Below are positions 25,001 to 34,624 of a stretch of 64,000 nucleotides of DNA, one piece after another. Numbering within the stretch: position 1 is the stretch's first letter; each line of letters starts with the position of its first letter. Both the position numbers and the translations under genes were made by a program. Under the pieces are notes generated by a model. It made no database searches and was not told the DNA's origin. It was given only the letters and a program-made list of their open reading frames with translations. Source of the stretch: Micromonospora pallida (GTDB lineage: Bacteria; Actinomycetota; Actinomycetes; Mycobacteriales; Micromonosporaceae); assembly GCF_900090325.1 (NCBI RefSeq), contig NZ_FMHW01000002.1, positions 4,341,001-4,405,000 on the forward strand, in the 5' to 3' direction.

Positions 25001-26391
25001 TCAGCGGCCGAGCAGGATGTCCTGGACGTCCTTCAGGGCCGCGTCGACCTCCGCCTCGAAGTAGCCACCCGGCACCAGCGGGAAGCGCATCGTGTCGAGG
25101 TCATTCGGGTTGACCGGCATGGGGCCCCGCCCCGACATTCCCCGAGCAGACTGTTGAAGAAGCGGTCCACCTGCTCCGGGTCGTACCCGCTGCCGAACCG
25201 GCGTACCTGGAAACTCCGCCGGATCTGGTCCACGCGGTGGAGGTCGCTCCCCGGCGGACCGGCCATCGGCGGCGGAGCGACCGGCGGCGGGCCGCCCATC
25301 GGGGGACCACTGGTCGGCTGGGGCGGCAGTCCCGGGGGCATCCCGGGCGGCGGACCGGCCGGGCCACGGCCGCGCAGTTCACGCTCGGGCATACGGATCT
25401 CGGCCGTCATGTCCGCCCGGCCACGCCGTCCAGCCTCGAATCCGTCGAACCGGTCGTCCGGGTCGAATCCACCGGGACCGGTGGGAAGGTTGCGCGGCGG
25501 CGGACCGCCGTGCGGGGGCGCGGCGTGGCTGCGAGGCGCGTCGTAGCCCTCTCCGGGCGCGTCGAAGCCGCCGGTGGGTTCGTCGTACCGACCGTAACGA
25601 TCGGCCGGGTTGGCCTGCGCGGGCATCGGCCGAGGGGGCATCGGCGGGACGGGCCTGCCCCGCTCGTCGCGCCCCGGCGGACCCATACGATCCGGCGGAC
25701 CCATCCGATCCGGAGGACCCATACGGTCCGGGGGGCCCATACGGTCCGGGGGGCCCATCCGATCCGGCGGACCCATCCGATCCGGGGGACCCATACGGTC
25801 CGGCGGACCCATCCGGTCAGGCGGACCCAAGCGATCCGGCGGACCCATCCGATCCGGCGGACCCATACGGTCCGGCGGACCCATCCGATCCGGAGGACCC
25901 AAGCGATCCGGCGGACCCAAGCGATCCGGCGGACCCATCCGATCCGGCGGACCCATACGGTCCGGCGGACCCATCCGATCCGGAGGACCCATCCGATCCG
26001 GCGGACCCAAGCGATCCGGCGGACCCATCCGATCCGGAGGACCCATGCGGTCATGGGGGCCCATGCGGTCAGGGGGAATCATTCGGTCTGGGGGGCCCAT
26101 ACGGTCGTCGAATCGGGGGTCACCGCCTCGAGGGGATACGACGCCGCCGCGCTCCTCCAACTCGGCGAGCTGCCGCTCGACCCGGTCCAGGTGGAGGTCG
26201 ACCTGCCACTCGTCGTACCCGTTGAAACGGACCCGGAAGACGACGTCGTGCACCTCCTGGGAGGCCACGGGCGCACCGACCGGCTCACCGGCGAGGGTCG
26301 CCTCGACCCGGTCCAGGAAGGCGTCCACCTCGTCGACCTTGTAGCCCCGGCGGACCGCCTTTCGCCGGAAACGTTGACCCTGACTCGCCAC
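25001..26391 (-). CDS. DivIVA-domain protein with hexapeptide repeats and a frameshift near its C-terminus
   Basis: The protein starts at GTG 26391 with a DivIVA-type domain (RRGYKVDEVDAFLDRVEATL). A second segment (VVFRVRFNGYDEWQVDLHLDRVERQL) follows. A low-complexity centre holds 24 RMGPPD-type hexapeptides and then a Pro/Gly-rich region. A last DivIVA motif is FGSGYDPEQVDRFFNSLLGE. After this the frame becomes Arg/Cys-rich nonsense and stops at 25033. One frame over, beginning at about 25138, the expected end MSGRGPMPVNPNDLDTM, FPLVPGG, EAEVDAAL and QDILLGR runs cleanly to a stop at 25001. One missing base (or a -1 slip at GGGGA) separates the two. Likely role: polar or septal scaffold in cell growth. 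The feature spans both frames. Confidence 0.85.
25673..26106 (-). repeat. 18-bp tandem repeat coding for RMGPPD hexapeptides
   Basis: About 24 tandem 18-bp units lie inside the DivIVA-domain gene. Most encode Arg-Met-Gly-Pro-Pro-Asp; some carry Leu for Met, one Ile for Gly and one His for Pro. The unit keeps the frame, so copy number can change without breaking the gene. Such a region is expected to be disordered and prone to expansion or contraction. Confidence 0.95.
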
Positions 26392-26422
26392 TATGTCTCC
26401 CGGTTCAGTTCGCTACGCCCCG

Positions 26423-27574
26423 TCACGCGTTCGCCCCGTCCGACGTGTCGGCGCTCTCCCCCTCGGCAGCGGCCAACTGCCCGCACGCGCCGTCGATCTC
26501 CCGCCCACGCGTGTCACGCACGGTGGTGGAGACTCCGGCGTCGCGCAGCCTCCGGACGAACTCCCGCTCGACCGGTTTGGGACTGGCGTCCCACCGGCTG
26601 CCGGGGGTCGGGTTGAGCGGGATGAGGTTCACGTGCGCCAGTCTGCCGGCCAACAACCGGCCGAGCAGGTCCGCCCGCCAGGGCTGGTCGTTGACGTCCC
26701 TGATCATCGCGTACTCGATCGACACCCGACGCCCCGTACGGGCCGCGTAGTCCCACGCGGCGTCCAGCACCTCGGCGACCTTCCAGCGCTGGTTGACCGG
26801 CACGAGTTCGTCGCGAAGCTCATCATCGGGGGCGTGCAGGGACAGCGCAAGGGTCACCGAGAGGTCTTCGCTGGCCAGACGGCGGATGGCGGGCACCAGG
26901 CCGACCGTGGAAACGGTGATGTGCCGCTGCGACAGACCCAGGCCCTCGGGGGCCGGCGCGGTCAGTCGGCGGATCGCCGCGACGACCCGGGAGTAGTTCG
27001 CCAGCGGCTCACCCATGCCCATGAACACCACGTGCGACAGCCGGGCGGGTGAGCCGGAGACCACGCCGGAGGCGGCCACCCCGGCCAGGTAGACGGCCTG
27101 GTCGACGATCTCCGCGGTGGAGAGGTTCCGGGTCAGGCCGGCCTGACCGGTGGCGCAGAACGGGCAGGCCATGCCACACCCGGCCTGGCTGGAGATACAG
27201 ACCGTGACGCGGTCCTGATAACCCATCAGGACGCTCTCCACGAGGGAGCCGTCGTGCAACCGCCAGAGCGCCTTACGGGTGGCCCCGTCGTCGCAGGCCA
27301 GCTCACGGACCGGGGTGAGCAGTCTCGGCAGGAGCGCGTCGGTCAGCCGTTCACGGGCCGCTGCGGGCAGGTCGGTCATCCGCGCCGGGTCCCGGACCAG
27401 CCGCCCGAAGTAGTGGGTGGAGATCTGCCGCGCCCGGAACGCCGGCTCCCCCAGCTCGGCGAGAAGGGTCTGCCGACCCGCGAGGTCGAGGTCGGCGAGG
27501 TGGCGTGGGGGCAGCGAGGCCCGGCGGGCAGCGGCGGCGTCCGGGTCGATCGGGATCATGGGCAGGCTCGTCAT
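26423..27574 (-). CDS. rlmN: Dual-specificity 23S rRNA (A2503)/tRNA (A37) C2-methyltransferase
   Basis: RlmN is a radical-SAM enzyme that methylates C2 of A2503 in 23S rRNA and A37 in some tRNAs. The radical-SAM cluster motif is [12 protein letters not shown]. The two RNA-methylating cysteines are expected in the C-terminal part, where GACGQLA is present, and in the [10 protein letters not shown] region. At 383 residues the length is standard. I use ATG 27574 ([11 protein letters not shown]). The frame opens 15 codons earlier, but those residues are not conserved in style. It follows cdsA on the same strand, as in other actinobacteria. Confidence 0.96.
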   Translation of the reverse strand: MTSLPMIPIDPDAAAARRASLPPRHLADLDLAGRQTLLAELGEPAFRARQISTHYFGRLVRDPARMTDLPAAARERLTDALLPRLLTPVRELACDDGATRKALWRLHDGSLVESVLMGYQDRVTVCISSQAGCGMACPFCATGQAGLTRNLSTAEIVDQAVYLAGVAASGVVSGSPARLSHVVFMGMGEPLANYSRVVAAIRRLTAPAPEGLGLSQRHITVSTVGLVPAIRRLASEDLSVTLALSLHAPDDELRDELVPVNQRWKVAEVLDAAWDYAARTGRRVSIEYAMIRDVNDQPWRADLLGRLLAGRLAHVNLIPLNPTPGSRWDASPKPVEREFVRRLRDAGVSTTVRDTRGREIDGACGQLAAAEGESADTSDGANA

Positions 27575-27678
27575 GGCCTGTCCAGTCTCCCACGTCCGCG
27601 CCGCCAGCGGCCCGTCCACCGGTGTCCGGTCGCCGTCGGAACCCCTGAACAGGGCGGCCAGCCGCCGTGATCCATGCC

Positions 27679-28992
27679 TCAGCTCACCATCGGCGCGAAG
27701 ACCGCGAGCAACAGGTACGCCGTCGGCACCGCGAAGAGGATCGAGTCGAGCCGATCCATCAGTCCGCCATGGCCGGGGAGCAGGTTGCTCATGTCCTTGA
27801 TCCCGAGATCCCGCTTGATCATCGACTCGGCGAGGTCACCAAGGACCGCCGCGACCGACACGGCCATCCCGAACAGGGCCCCCCACCAGGGCGCCACGTC
27901 GAGCAGCAGCCAGACCAGCAGGGCACTGCCGAGCGCCGCCGCGCCGACCGAACCGGCGAAGCCCTCCCAGGACTTGCTCGGGCTGATCGTCGGGGCCATC
28001 CGGTGCTTGCCGAAGTTTGCGCCAGCGGCGTACCCGCCGGTGTCGGAGAGGACCACCGCGGCCACGGTGACCAGGACTCGGAAATTGCCGTCATCGGGAA
28101 CGGCGGCGAGCAGCGCCGCGAACCCGGCCAGGAACGGCACGTAGACGGCGATCATGGTGGCGGCGGTCATGTCGCGGCCGAGTCCGGCCTTGCCCTCGGC
28201 GAGCCGCCACACCAGCGTCGCCGCCACGGTGACCAGCAGCCCGAGCAGCAACCCGTCCGGGCCGGACCACCAGGCCAGGCCGATGGTGAGCACGCCACCG
28301 GCGATCAGCGGGACCATCGGCGGGCGGGCGTCGGCACGGCGTACCGCCCGGCCCATCTCCCACATGCCGACCGCCACCGCCACTGCCAGCACGCCGAGGA
28401 ACGCCTCGATGACCGTGAACAGCGGCACCAGGATCAGCGCGCCGAGCGCGAGCCCCACCCCGATGGCGGCGGGCAGGTTACGGCCGGCGCGGCTGCTTCG
28501 GCCGTGTCCGGCGGAGGAGCCGCCGCCGCGTACCGGCCGCCGTCGACCGCGCCAGCGCCCCGGGGGCCGCTGCGGCGCGGGCTCCGGTTCGGCCGCTCCG
28601 GCCGGGCCGTAGGGGTCACGGTCCGCCGGCTCAGGCGTCGGCTCGAAGGTCGGATCCGGCTCCGGTGCCACGTACGGGTCGTCCTCCGGTCGCCGGTACG
28701 GGTACGGGTCCGGCTCCCCCGCTTGGTGGTACGGATCGGGGTCGCCGCTGGGCACCGGACCGGTCGACCAGGCCCGCTCGAAGTCCGGGTGACCGGGTAC
28801 GAGGGTGGGCTGGTCGTCCGAACGTACCTCGTCGTACTCCTCAGGGGTCCAGGTCACGACGGGCTGCTCGGCGTACGCGTGCCGGACCCGGCTACCGGGC
28901 TCCAGGTCGTGTCCCGGCCACGGGAGTGCGGGACCGGCCACGCGTTCCCGTCCGCGAGGCTCGGCGCTGCCGTAGGAGTCGAGGTGGGACAT
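27679..28992 (-). CDS. cdsA: Phosphatidate cytidylyltransferase with long disordered N-terminus
   Basis: CdsA makes CDP-diacylglycerol from phosphatidic acid and CTP at the membrane, the branch point for phospholipids. The family signature is near the C-terminus: [21 protein letters not shown], followed by the MDRLDS segment. About eight transmembrane helices span residues 175-435. The first 170 residues are Pro/Asp/Arg-rich, without helices, and look disordered. This extension is longer than in most bacterial CdsA proteins (about 270-300 in total) but is known in actinobacteria. The start is the ATG at 28992; a GTG directly before it is possible. It sits between frr and rlmN. Confidence 0.95.
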   Translation of the reverse strand: MSHLDSYGSAEPRGRERVAGPALPWPGHDLEPGSRVRHAYAEQPVVTWTPEEYDEVRSDDQPTLVPGHPDFERAWSTGPVPSGDPDPYHQAGEPDPYPYRRPEDDPYVAPEPDPTFEPTPEPADRDPYGPAGAAEPEPAPQRPPGRWRGRRRPVRGGGSSAGHGRSSRAGRNLPAAIGVGLALGALILVPLFTVIEAFLGVLAVAVAVGMWEMGRAVRRADARPPMVPLIAGGVLTIGLAWWSGPDGLLLGLLVTVAATLVWRLAEGKAGLGRDMTAATMIAVYVPFLAGFAALLAAVPDDGNFRVLVTVAAVVLSDTGGYAAGANFGKHRMAPTISPSKSWEGFAGSVGAAALGSALLVWLLLDVAPWWGALFGMAVSVAAVLGDLAESMIKRDLGIKDMSNLLPGHGGLMDRLDSILFAVPTAYLLLAVFAPMVS

Positions 28993-28995
28993 CAC

Positions 28996-29507
28996 GCACC
29001 GATCGGGTGCGACGCGAGTTCCACCACAAGACGCAAGACCAAAATCATCCCCTGCACGCGACTGTTGTCCGTCCGGTACTCCCGCCCGACGGCCGGGAGA
29101 TTCCCACTGTTCACGCTCCGGTAGTGGCGAATCGAGCCGAGCCTACTGCACCTGCCAGTCACGCACGTCCGCCAGACGAGGCCCGCCGTTCCCCGGATGC
29201 GACGACCCACCGGAAGTGCGGCGGGACGCACCGGACGCGGCCTGCCGAAGCCGGCGGCCCTCCGCCCGGACAACGCCCGCCAGGCTGGCGCTCCGTCCAG
29301 ACGGCGCCTGTCCAGGCTGGCCCTCCGCACGAAAAGGCCGGCCAAGGGTGGCGCTCCGCCCGGCCCGGCCTGCCGAGGCCGGCCTTCCGCCCGAGCAAAC
29401 CGCCGGCCGGCGCCGGACAGCCGACGGCACCGGCGCCCCGCCGCCGACAGGCGGACGGCACACCGGTGCCGGACAGCGCGGACAGCCGGCGGCCGCCCCA
29501 GTGCCAC
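28996..29507. other. 512-bp intergenic region between frr and cdsA
   Basis: No gene is supported here. Open frames on both strands are Arg/Pro/Ala-rich and lack family features. The region holds a roughly 31-bp imperfect tandem repeat at 29246-29400 (listed separately), and the part next to cdsA should contain its promoter. Base composition in the repeat part is extremely GC-rich. Confidence 0.7.
29246..29400. repeat. Imperfect 31-32 bp tandem repeat
   Basis: A GGCSCTCCG-type core recurs at intervals of 31, 32, 31 and 31 bases (CTCCG or TTCCG beginning at 29260, 29291, 29323, 29354 and 29385). Flanking AGGCTGG/AGGCCGG segments are also kept. The period is not a multiple of three, so it is not protein repetition. 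Confidence 0.6.
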
Positions 29508-30065
29508 TCACACCTCGAGCAGTTCGGCTTCCTTGTGCTTGACCAGCTCGTCGACGTTGGCGACGTACCGCTGGGTGAGGTCGTCGAGCTCCTTCTCGGC
29601 GCGGCGGCCGTCGTCCTCACCGGCCTCACCGTCCTTGACGATGCGGTCCAGCTCCTCCTTGCCCCGGCGGCGGACGTTGCGGATCGCCACCTTGGCTTCC
29701 TCGCCCTTATGCCGGGCGACCTTGATCATGTCGCGACGCCGCTCCTCGGTCATCTGCGGGAGCAGAATGCGCAGCTGGTTGCCCTCGTTGTTGGGGTTGA
29801 CGCCCAGGTCGGAGTCCCGGATCGCCTTCTCCATCGCGTTGAGCTGCGAGTTGTCGTACGGCTTGATGATCGCCATCCGCGGCTCCGGGATCGCGACCGA
29901 GGCCATCTGGGTCAGCGGCGTGGGGGTGCCGTAGTAGTCGATGATGACCTTGGAGAACATGTTCGGAGTGGCCCGCCCGGTGCGGATCGCGCCGAACTCC
30001 TCCTTGGCGTGCTCGATGGCCCGCTCCATCTTCTCCTCGGCCTCGAGGAGGGTGTCGTCGATCAC
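29508..30065 (-). CDS. frr: Ribosome recycling factor
   Basis: RRF splits the post-termination ribosome together with EF-G. The 185-residue length and the three-helix bundle/two-domain pattern are standard. Recognisable segments are [20 protein letters not shown], the domain II part [20 protein letters not shown], and the C-terminal helix ending in [14 protein letters not shown]. The start is GTG 30065, preceded by GAGGGGAC. It follows pyrH by 57 bases, the near-universal pyrH-frr pairing, within rpsB-tsf-pyrH-frr-cdsA. Confidence 0.98.
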   Translation of the reverse strand: MIDDTLLEAEEKMERAIEHAKEEFGAIRTGRATPNMFSKVIIDYYGTPTPLTQMASVAIPEPRMAIIKPYDNSQLNAMEKAIRDSDLGVNPNNEGNQLRILLPQMTEERRRDMIKVARHKGEEAKVAIRNVRRRGKEELDRIVKDGEAGEDDGRRAEKELDDLTQRYVANVDELVKHKEAELLEV

Positions 30066-30122
30066 CTGTCCCCTCGCCTCCTTCTTCTGCTCGTTGTGGG
30101 GGCTCTCGTGTCGGATGGCCGG

Positions 30123-30890
30123 TCAGACGGTGATCAGCGTGCCGATCCGCTCACCGGCCACCGCACGGATGATGGTGTCCTCACCCTGGGCGCCGAAAAC
30201 CAGCATCGGCAGACCGTTCTCCATGCAGAGACTGAACGCGGCGGCGTCAGCCACCCGGAGGTTGCGACGCAGCGCCTCGGAGAAGGTGATCGAGTCGATC
30301 TTGCTGGCGGAGGGGTCGAGGTTCGGGTCGGCGGTGTAGACCCCGTCCACGCCGTTCTTGCTCATCAGCACCACGTCGGCGCGGATCTCCAGGGCGCGCT
30401 GGGCGGCCACCGTGTCGGTGGAGAAGTACGGCATGCCCGCACCCGCGCCGAAGATCACCACCCGGCCCTTCTCCAGGTGCCGGATCGCGCGCAGCGGGAT
30501 GTACGGCTCGGCGACCTGGGCCATCGTGATCGCGCTCTGCACCCGCGTCTCGACGCCCTCCTTCTCCAGGAAGTCCTGCAACGCCAGGCAGTTCATCACG
30601 GTGCCCAACATGCCCATGTAGTCGGCGCGGGCGCGGTCCATGCCACGCTTCTGCAGCTCCGCGCCGCGGAAGAAGTTACCGCCGCCGATCACCACGGAGA
30701 CCTGCACGCCGCGCCGGACCACGGTGGCGATCTGCCGGGCGATGGCCTGTACGACGTCCGGGTCGACACCGATCGCACCGCCGCCGAAGACCTCGCCGGA
30801 GAGCTTGAGCACGACCCGGCGGGCCCGGCCGGGAGGTGGTGCCGTCGGATCCTCCGCTGCCCGGCTCCGCTCACTCACAACCTGTGTCAT
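30123..30890 (-). CDS. pyrH: UMP kinase
   Basis: PyrH phosphorylates UMP to UDP in pyrimidine nucleotide synthesis; the bacterial hexameric enzyme belongs to the amino-acid-kinase fold. The 255-residue protein begins after a roughly 24-residue variable tail with [14 protein letters not shown]. It contains [13 protein letters not shown], the UMP-binding [13 protein letters not shown], and the ATP-site region [16 protein letters not shown]. The ATG at 30890 begins a non-conserved, Pro-rich head that is usual in actinobacterial PyrH. It lies between tsf and frr. A hairpin at 30962-31008 separates it from tsf. Confidence 0.98.
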   Translation of the reverse strand: MTQVVSERSRAAEDPTAPPPGRARRVVLKLSGEVFGGGAIGVDPDVVQAIARQIATVVRRGVQVSVVIGGGNFFRGAELQKRGMDRARADYMGMLGTVMNCLALQDFLEKEGVETRVQSAITMAQVAEPYIPLRAIRHLEKGRVVIFGAGAGMPYFSTDTVAAQRALEIRADVVLMSKNGVDGVYTADPNLDPSASKIDSITFSEALRRNLRVADAAAFSLCMENGLPMLVFGAQGEDTIIRAVAGERIGTLITV

Positions 30891-30961
30891 CCGCCCGCCC
30901 TTCCCTCGCCACGTCCCGCGCGCCGCGTTGTGCGGCTCTGCCCGATGTTGACCCTATGTGA

Positions 30962-31008
30962 CGAGGAGGCCGCGGTGCCTGTGACGTACACCTGCGACCT
31001 CCTCCTCG
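30962..31008 (-). terminator. Hairpin between tsf and pyrH
   Basis: Arms CGAGGAGG (30962-30969) and CCTCCTCG (31001-31008) pair, and inner segments around CGCGGTG and CACCTGCG can also pair. The hairpin lies downstream of the tsf stop. It could end or attenuate the rpsB-tsf transcript before pyrH. Confidence 0.5.
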
Positions 31009-31048
31009 ACGTTCCTGCCCACCGGACGCGCGGCGCCCGGTGACCGGC

Positions 31049-31876
31049 TCAGGCCTGGCCGACCTCGAACCGCAGGAAGCGGGTCACCTCGATGCCGGCC
31101 TCGGCCAGCACCTGCTTGACCGTCTTCTTGTTGTCGGCGACCGACGCCTGCTCGACGAGGACGAAGTCCTTGAAGAAGGCGTTCACCCGGCCCTCGACGA
31201 TCTTCGGCAGCGCCGCCTCGGGCTTGTTCTCCTCGCGGGCGGTCTGCTCGGCGATGCGCCGCTCCGACTCGACGACCTCAGCCGGCACCTCGTCCCGGGT
31301 GAGGTACTTCGGCCGCATCGCGGCGATCTGCATGGCGACGGCACGGGCGTCCGAGTCGCCGGCCTCGTCGCTCTTGCCGGTGAACTCCACCAGCACACCG
31401 ACGGCGGGCGGCAGGTCCTGGCTCTTGCGGTGCAGGTAGACGGCGGTGGTGCCGGCCAGCTTGGCGAAGCGGTTCAGCACCAGCTTCTCGCCGATCTTGG
31501 CGGACTGCTCCTGGACCAGGTCGGCGACGCTCTTGCCGTCGATGGTGGTCGCCAGCAGCTCCTCGGCGGTGGTGGCCTCGCTGCGCTCGCCGTGCTCGAC
31601 GAGCTGCTGGGCCAGCGCGACGAAGGCGTCGTTCTTGGCGACGAAGTCGGTCTCGCAGTTGAGCTCCAGCAGCGCCTTGCCGGAGTGTGCGACCAGGCCG
31701 TTGGCGGCGGTCCGACCGGCCCGCTTGCCGACGTCCTTGGCGCCCTTGACGCGCAGGATCTCGATGGCCTTGTCGAAGTCGCCCTCGGCCTCGGTCAGCG
31801 CCTTCTTGGAGTCCATCATGCCGGCGCCGGTGAGGTCGCGGAGCTTCTTGACGTCCGCGGCGGTGAAGTTGGACAT
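31049..31876 (-). CDS. tsf: Elongation factor Ts
   Basis: EF-Ts exchanges GDP for GTP on EF-Tu. The 275-residue protein starts [20 protein letters not shown] and has the conserved [13 protein letters not shown] helix and the EF-Tu contact motif [12 protein letters not shown]. The dimerisation/coiled-coil region and C-terminal module ([21 protein letters not shown]) complete the fold. The ATG at 31876 is the family start; the longer open frame upstream is non-coding. It follows rpsB by 149 bases, the universal order. Confidence 0.98.
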   Translation of the reverse strand: MSNFTAADVKKLRDLTGAGMMDSKKALTEAEGDFDKAIEILRVKGAKDVGKRAGRTAANGLVAHSGKALLELNCETDFVAKNDAFVALAQQLVEHGERSEATTAEELLATTIDGKSVADLVQEQSAKIGEKLVLNRFAKLAGTTAVYLHRKSQDLPPAVGVLVEFTGKSDEAGDSDARAVAMQIAAMRPKYLTRDEVPAEVVESERRIAEQTAREENKPEAALPKIVEGRVNAFFKDFVLVEQASVADNKKTVKQVLAEAGIEVTRFLRFEVGQA

Positions 31877-32025
31877 GGCTCTCTCTTCGGTGTTGAGGCT
31901 CGCTGGGATGGTCTGGGTTGCCGGTCGTCCGGCACCGGGCCGGATCCGGCTCGGAAACCGGGCGTGACCTGCGGATCCGCCGCTCCCCGCCAGCCGGTCA
32001 CGGCGGGCGGGGAGCGGCGGAGAGG

Positions 32026-32880
32026 TCACTCTGCGGCTGCGGCCGCCGGCTGCTCCGCGGCGGCGGCCGCCGGCTGCTCCTCGTCGGCCTTCTTCGGCTC
32101 CTCGAGCAGCTCGCGCTCCCACTCCGGCAGCGGCTCGTCGGTGCCGACGGCGCCCGCCTCGGGCTTCTCGTCGGCGCCCCGGCGCCGGCCGGAGCGGGCG
32201 ATCAGGCCGTCCGCGACGGCGGCGGCCACGACCTTGGTCAGCAGCTCGGCCGAACGGATCGCGTCGTCGTTGCCCGGGATCGGGAAGTCGACCTCGTCCG
32301 GGTCGCAGTTGGTGTCGAGGACCGCGATGACCGGAATGTTCAGCTTCCGGGCCTCGTCGACCGCGATGTGCTCCTTCTTGGTGTCGACCACCCAGATCGC
32401 GGCCGGGAGCTTCTGCATGTCCCGCAGACCACCGAGGGTGCGGGACAGCTTGATCTTCTCGCGGGAGAGCTGGAGGGTCTCCTTCTTGGTGTAGCCGGCG
32501 GCGGTGCCGCTCAGGTCACCGAGGGCCTCGAGCTCCTTCATCCGCTGGAGCCGCTTGTACACCGTCTGAAAGTTGGTCAGCATGCCGCCGAGCCAGCGGT
32601 GGTTGACGTACGGCTGGCCGACCCGGGTCGCCTGCTCGGCGATGGCCTCCTGGGCCTGCTTCTTGGTGCCGACGAAAAGAACGCTGCCACCCTCGGCGAC
32701 GGTGTTGCGCACGAAGTCGTACGCCTTCTCGATGTAGTCGAGGGTCTGGCGCAGGTCGATGATGTAGATGCCGTTGCGCTCCGTCATGATGAAGCGCTTC
32801 ATCTTCGGGTTCCAACGCCGGGTCTGGTGCCCGAAGTGGACACCGCTCTCCAGCAGCTGACGCATGGTCACTACGGCCAT
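32026..32880 (-). CDS. rpsB: 30S ribosomal protein S2
   Basis: S2 binds the 30S head-body junction and recruits S1-like factors. The 284-residue protein shows [22 protein letters not shown], then the S2 signatures [24 protein letters not shown] and [26 protein letters not shown] Lys/Glu/Ala-rich tail (after about 235), with repeated AAAEQPA, is longer than in E. coli and common in actinobacteria. The ATG is at 32880. The upstream untranslated region can fold (listed separately), which is of interest because S2 represses its own mRNA in other bacteria. Confidence 0.98.
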   Translation of the reverse strand: MAVVTMRQLLESGVHFGHQTRRWNPKMKRFIMTERNGIYIIDLRQTLDYIEKAYDFVRNTVAEGGSVLFVGTKKQAQEAIAEQATRVGQPYVNHRWLGGMLTNFQTVYKRLQRMKELEALGDLSGTAAGYTKKETLQLSREKIKLSRTLGGLRDMQKLPAAIWVVDTKKEHIAVDEARKLNIPVIAVLDTNCDPDEVDFPIPGNDDAIRSAELLTKVVAAAVADGLIARSGRRRGADEKPEAGAVGTDEPLPEWERELLEEPKKADEEQPAAAAAEQPAAAAAE

Positions 32881-33060
32881 GGTGGGGTACTCCTCAGAAG
32901 ATCCCTGGTTGTCACGCCCGGCCGGCGGCCGGGCGTCCTGGCGCCTGATCGCCGGTCATGGTGGGCCCGATCGACATCGGGACCAGGGAACCGTCGCCCC
33001 ACGGATGACCATGGAGAGGACGCGCGAAGTCGACCGCGTGACGCGGTCGCCAGTCGACAA
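32881..33060 (-). promoter_or_regulatory. Structured leader region upstream of rpsB
   Basis: On the minus strand a long-range pair (CCCTGGT near 32984-32990 with ACCAGGG near 32903-32909) encloses a stable GCCCGGCC/GGCCGGGC hairpin (about 32916-32935). Further upstream is a perfect 8-bp stem CGACCGCG/CGCGGTCG (33031-33049) with a 3-base loop. This could be an mRNA leader for S2 autoregulation or the end of an upstream transcript. Confidence 0.4.
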
Positions 33061-33151
33061 GTGTACGCCCCTACCCGGTCCCCCGACCCCGGGGTGCACG
33101 AGGAGGGTGCCGCGCGGGTGCTCAGCGGGGCGGTGCCCAGCGGGCAGGTGC

Positions 33152-34408
33152 TCAGCGGACGGCGAGGGCCGCCGCGACGAAGAGCACCAACCCGACGGTC
33201 AGGTACGCGGTGGGGGGACGCAGCCAGCCCCGGCTGCCGTCGGCCAGCGCCAGCCCACCGGTACGCAGCCCGTAGAGCCCGGCACCGAAGATCGGCAAAC
33301 CACCGACCAGGAAGATCCCGACGACGACGTGGGACACCGGGGCCGGATTGGTGGTCAACCCGTGCAACAGCACCCGCAGGGCGGGAACCTCGAAAACCAG
33401 CACCAGCAGGGCGATGAGGACCGCCAGCGCCGGACGGCGAGTCCGGTAGACCCCCTCCCCGGCGACCGGGCCGGGACGGCCGAGCGCCGCCCCTCCGGGG
33501 TAGCCCAGCGGCTCCATCCCGGGCGGCGGCAGGTCCGGACGCGGGACGACCGGCGGCATCGGCCCGGTCGGCATCTCCAGCGGGTGCGGTAGCTCACCGA
33601 TCGGACCCGCGTCGACCGCCCGGTCGCGGTCGACCCCCCGCTCACGATCGACTGCCCGCTCACGATCGACTGCTCGCTCACGGTCGACACCGTGAGCGGC
33701 GTCCGGGCCACGCCCGTCTCCGACCCCGTGGTCGAGGTCGGCCGCGCGGTCGCGCCTCCGGTCGAGGTCGGCCGCACGATCGAGGACGACGCTCCGGTCG
33801 AGGTCGGCACCACGGCCGGGGTCCGGAACCCGCCCCGGGTCCGCGCTCCGGTCGGCGTCGACGGTCCGGCCCGGCTCGGCGCTCCGGGCCACCTCCCCGG
33901 TGCGGGACGGGTCGATGACCGGGTACCCGGCGAGCGGGGACTGCCGCATGGGGTCCGGGACCCGACCCCGCTCCGAGGGCTCGACGCCGTCGCGGAACGA
34001 GTCGACGTCGTCCCGGAAGGCCAGTTGCTCCCCCGTGTGCCGCCCCTCGCGGGACCGCCGCGAGGGGCGCTCGCCATACAGGTCACTCCCGGTGACTCCG
34101 TCGTCGGCCGGCTCGGCCCGTCGAGAGCGGGGCGGGCGGTAACTCTCCGCGTCCGGGTGGTCGACCCCCCGTGGGTCGCCCGCGTCAAACCGGCCGGAGT
34201 CGGCGTACCGGCCGCCCGGCGGGTCGGTTAGGTCGCCGTACCGTCGCTCACCGGTGTCACCGCGCTGCTCAGGCGCCCGGAAGTCGTCGCCCCGGTAATG
34301 ATCGTCGCCACTGGCGCGCCACTCGGACTCGCCGTAGCCACGGTCACCGGAGTACCAACGCGACTCCTGATCTTCGGAAAAGCTCCGTCGTCCGTCCACG
34401 ACCGGCAC
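33152..34408 (-). CDS. Large disordered protein with four C-terminal transmembrane helices
   Basis: This 418-residue protein of unknown function has a soluble, strongly charged N-terminal part (about 1-300), rich in Asp, Arg, Gly and Pro. It has clear internal repetition, such as [17 protein letters not shown] and repeated RSADPGR/RVPDPGR and RAADLDR units. The C-terminal 110 residues hold four hydrophobic helices separated by short loops ([52 protein letters not shown]). The start is GTG 34408. The composition suggests a disordered cytoplasmic tail on a small membrane anchor. It is transcribed towards rpsB but belongs to no recognised operon. Confidence 0.75.
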   Translation of the reverse strand: MPVVDGRRSFSEDQESRWYSGDRGYGESEWRASGDDHYRGDDFRAPEQRGDTGERRYGDLTDPPGGRYADSGRFDAGDPRGVDHPDAESYRPPRSRRAEPADDGVTGSDLYGERPSRRSREGRHTGEQLAFRDDVDSFRDGVEPSERGRVPDPMRQSPLAGYPVIDPSRTGEVARSAEPGRTVDADRSADPGRVPDPGRGADLDRSVVLDRAADLDRRRDRAADLDHGVGDGRGPDAAHGVDRERAVDRERAVDRERGVDRDRAVDAGPIGELPHPLEMPTGPMPPVVPRPDLPPPGMEPLGYPGGAALGRPGPVAGEGVYRTRRPALAVLIALLVLVFEVPALRVLLHGLTTNPAPVSHVVVGIFLVGGLPIFGAGLYGLRTGGLALADGSRGWLRPPTAYLTVGLVLFVAAALAVR

Positions 34409-34540
34409 CGTATGTGACAGCTACCCTGCCGCGCCATTCGCCGCTCCGAGGTCACTTTTGCCACCTACGACCGTCACGCTCCGCACAAATCCGCCGATGA
34501 TCCGGCGGCTCGCCCTGTAGCACACCGGGTGCATGATCGT

Positions 34541-34572
34541 CCGGTTGTCCACAACCGGCTCCGTCGTCCACA
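34541..34572 (+). promoter_or_regulatory. Pair of DnaA-box-like 9-mers upstream of yraN
   Basis: TTGTCCACA (34545-34553) and TCGTCCACA (34564-34572) lie 19 bases apart, start to start. The first also forms part of the palindrome CCGGTTGTCCACAACCGG (34541-34558). TTGTCCACA is the DnaA-box consensus in high-GC actinobacteria. The second box ends 52 bases before the yraN start. Confidence 0.5.
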
Positions 34573-34624
34573 GGCAGCCCCTGCCAGGTGGCGGAAACGG
34601 GCCGGTCCGCGACACCGTGCCGGC

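Noticed and set aside
25673..26106. Possible CRISPR array
   Set aside because: Units are 18 bp, contiguous and without unique spacers, and they keep a protein reading frame.
25610..26344. Gly-Gly-Pro-Ile-Arg-Ser repeat protein on the plus strand
   Set aside because: It is the complement of the RMGPPD repeat; the minus frame continues into recognisable DivIVA motifs on both sides.
29246..29400. Possible CRISPR array in the frr-cdsA gap
   Set aside because: The repeats are imperfect throughout, there are no distinct spacers and no cas genes are nearby.
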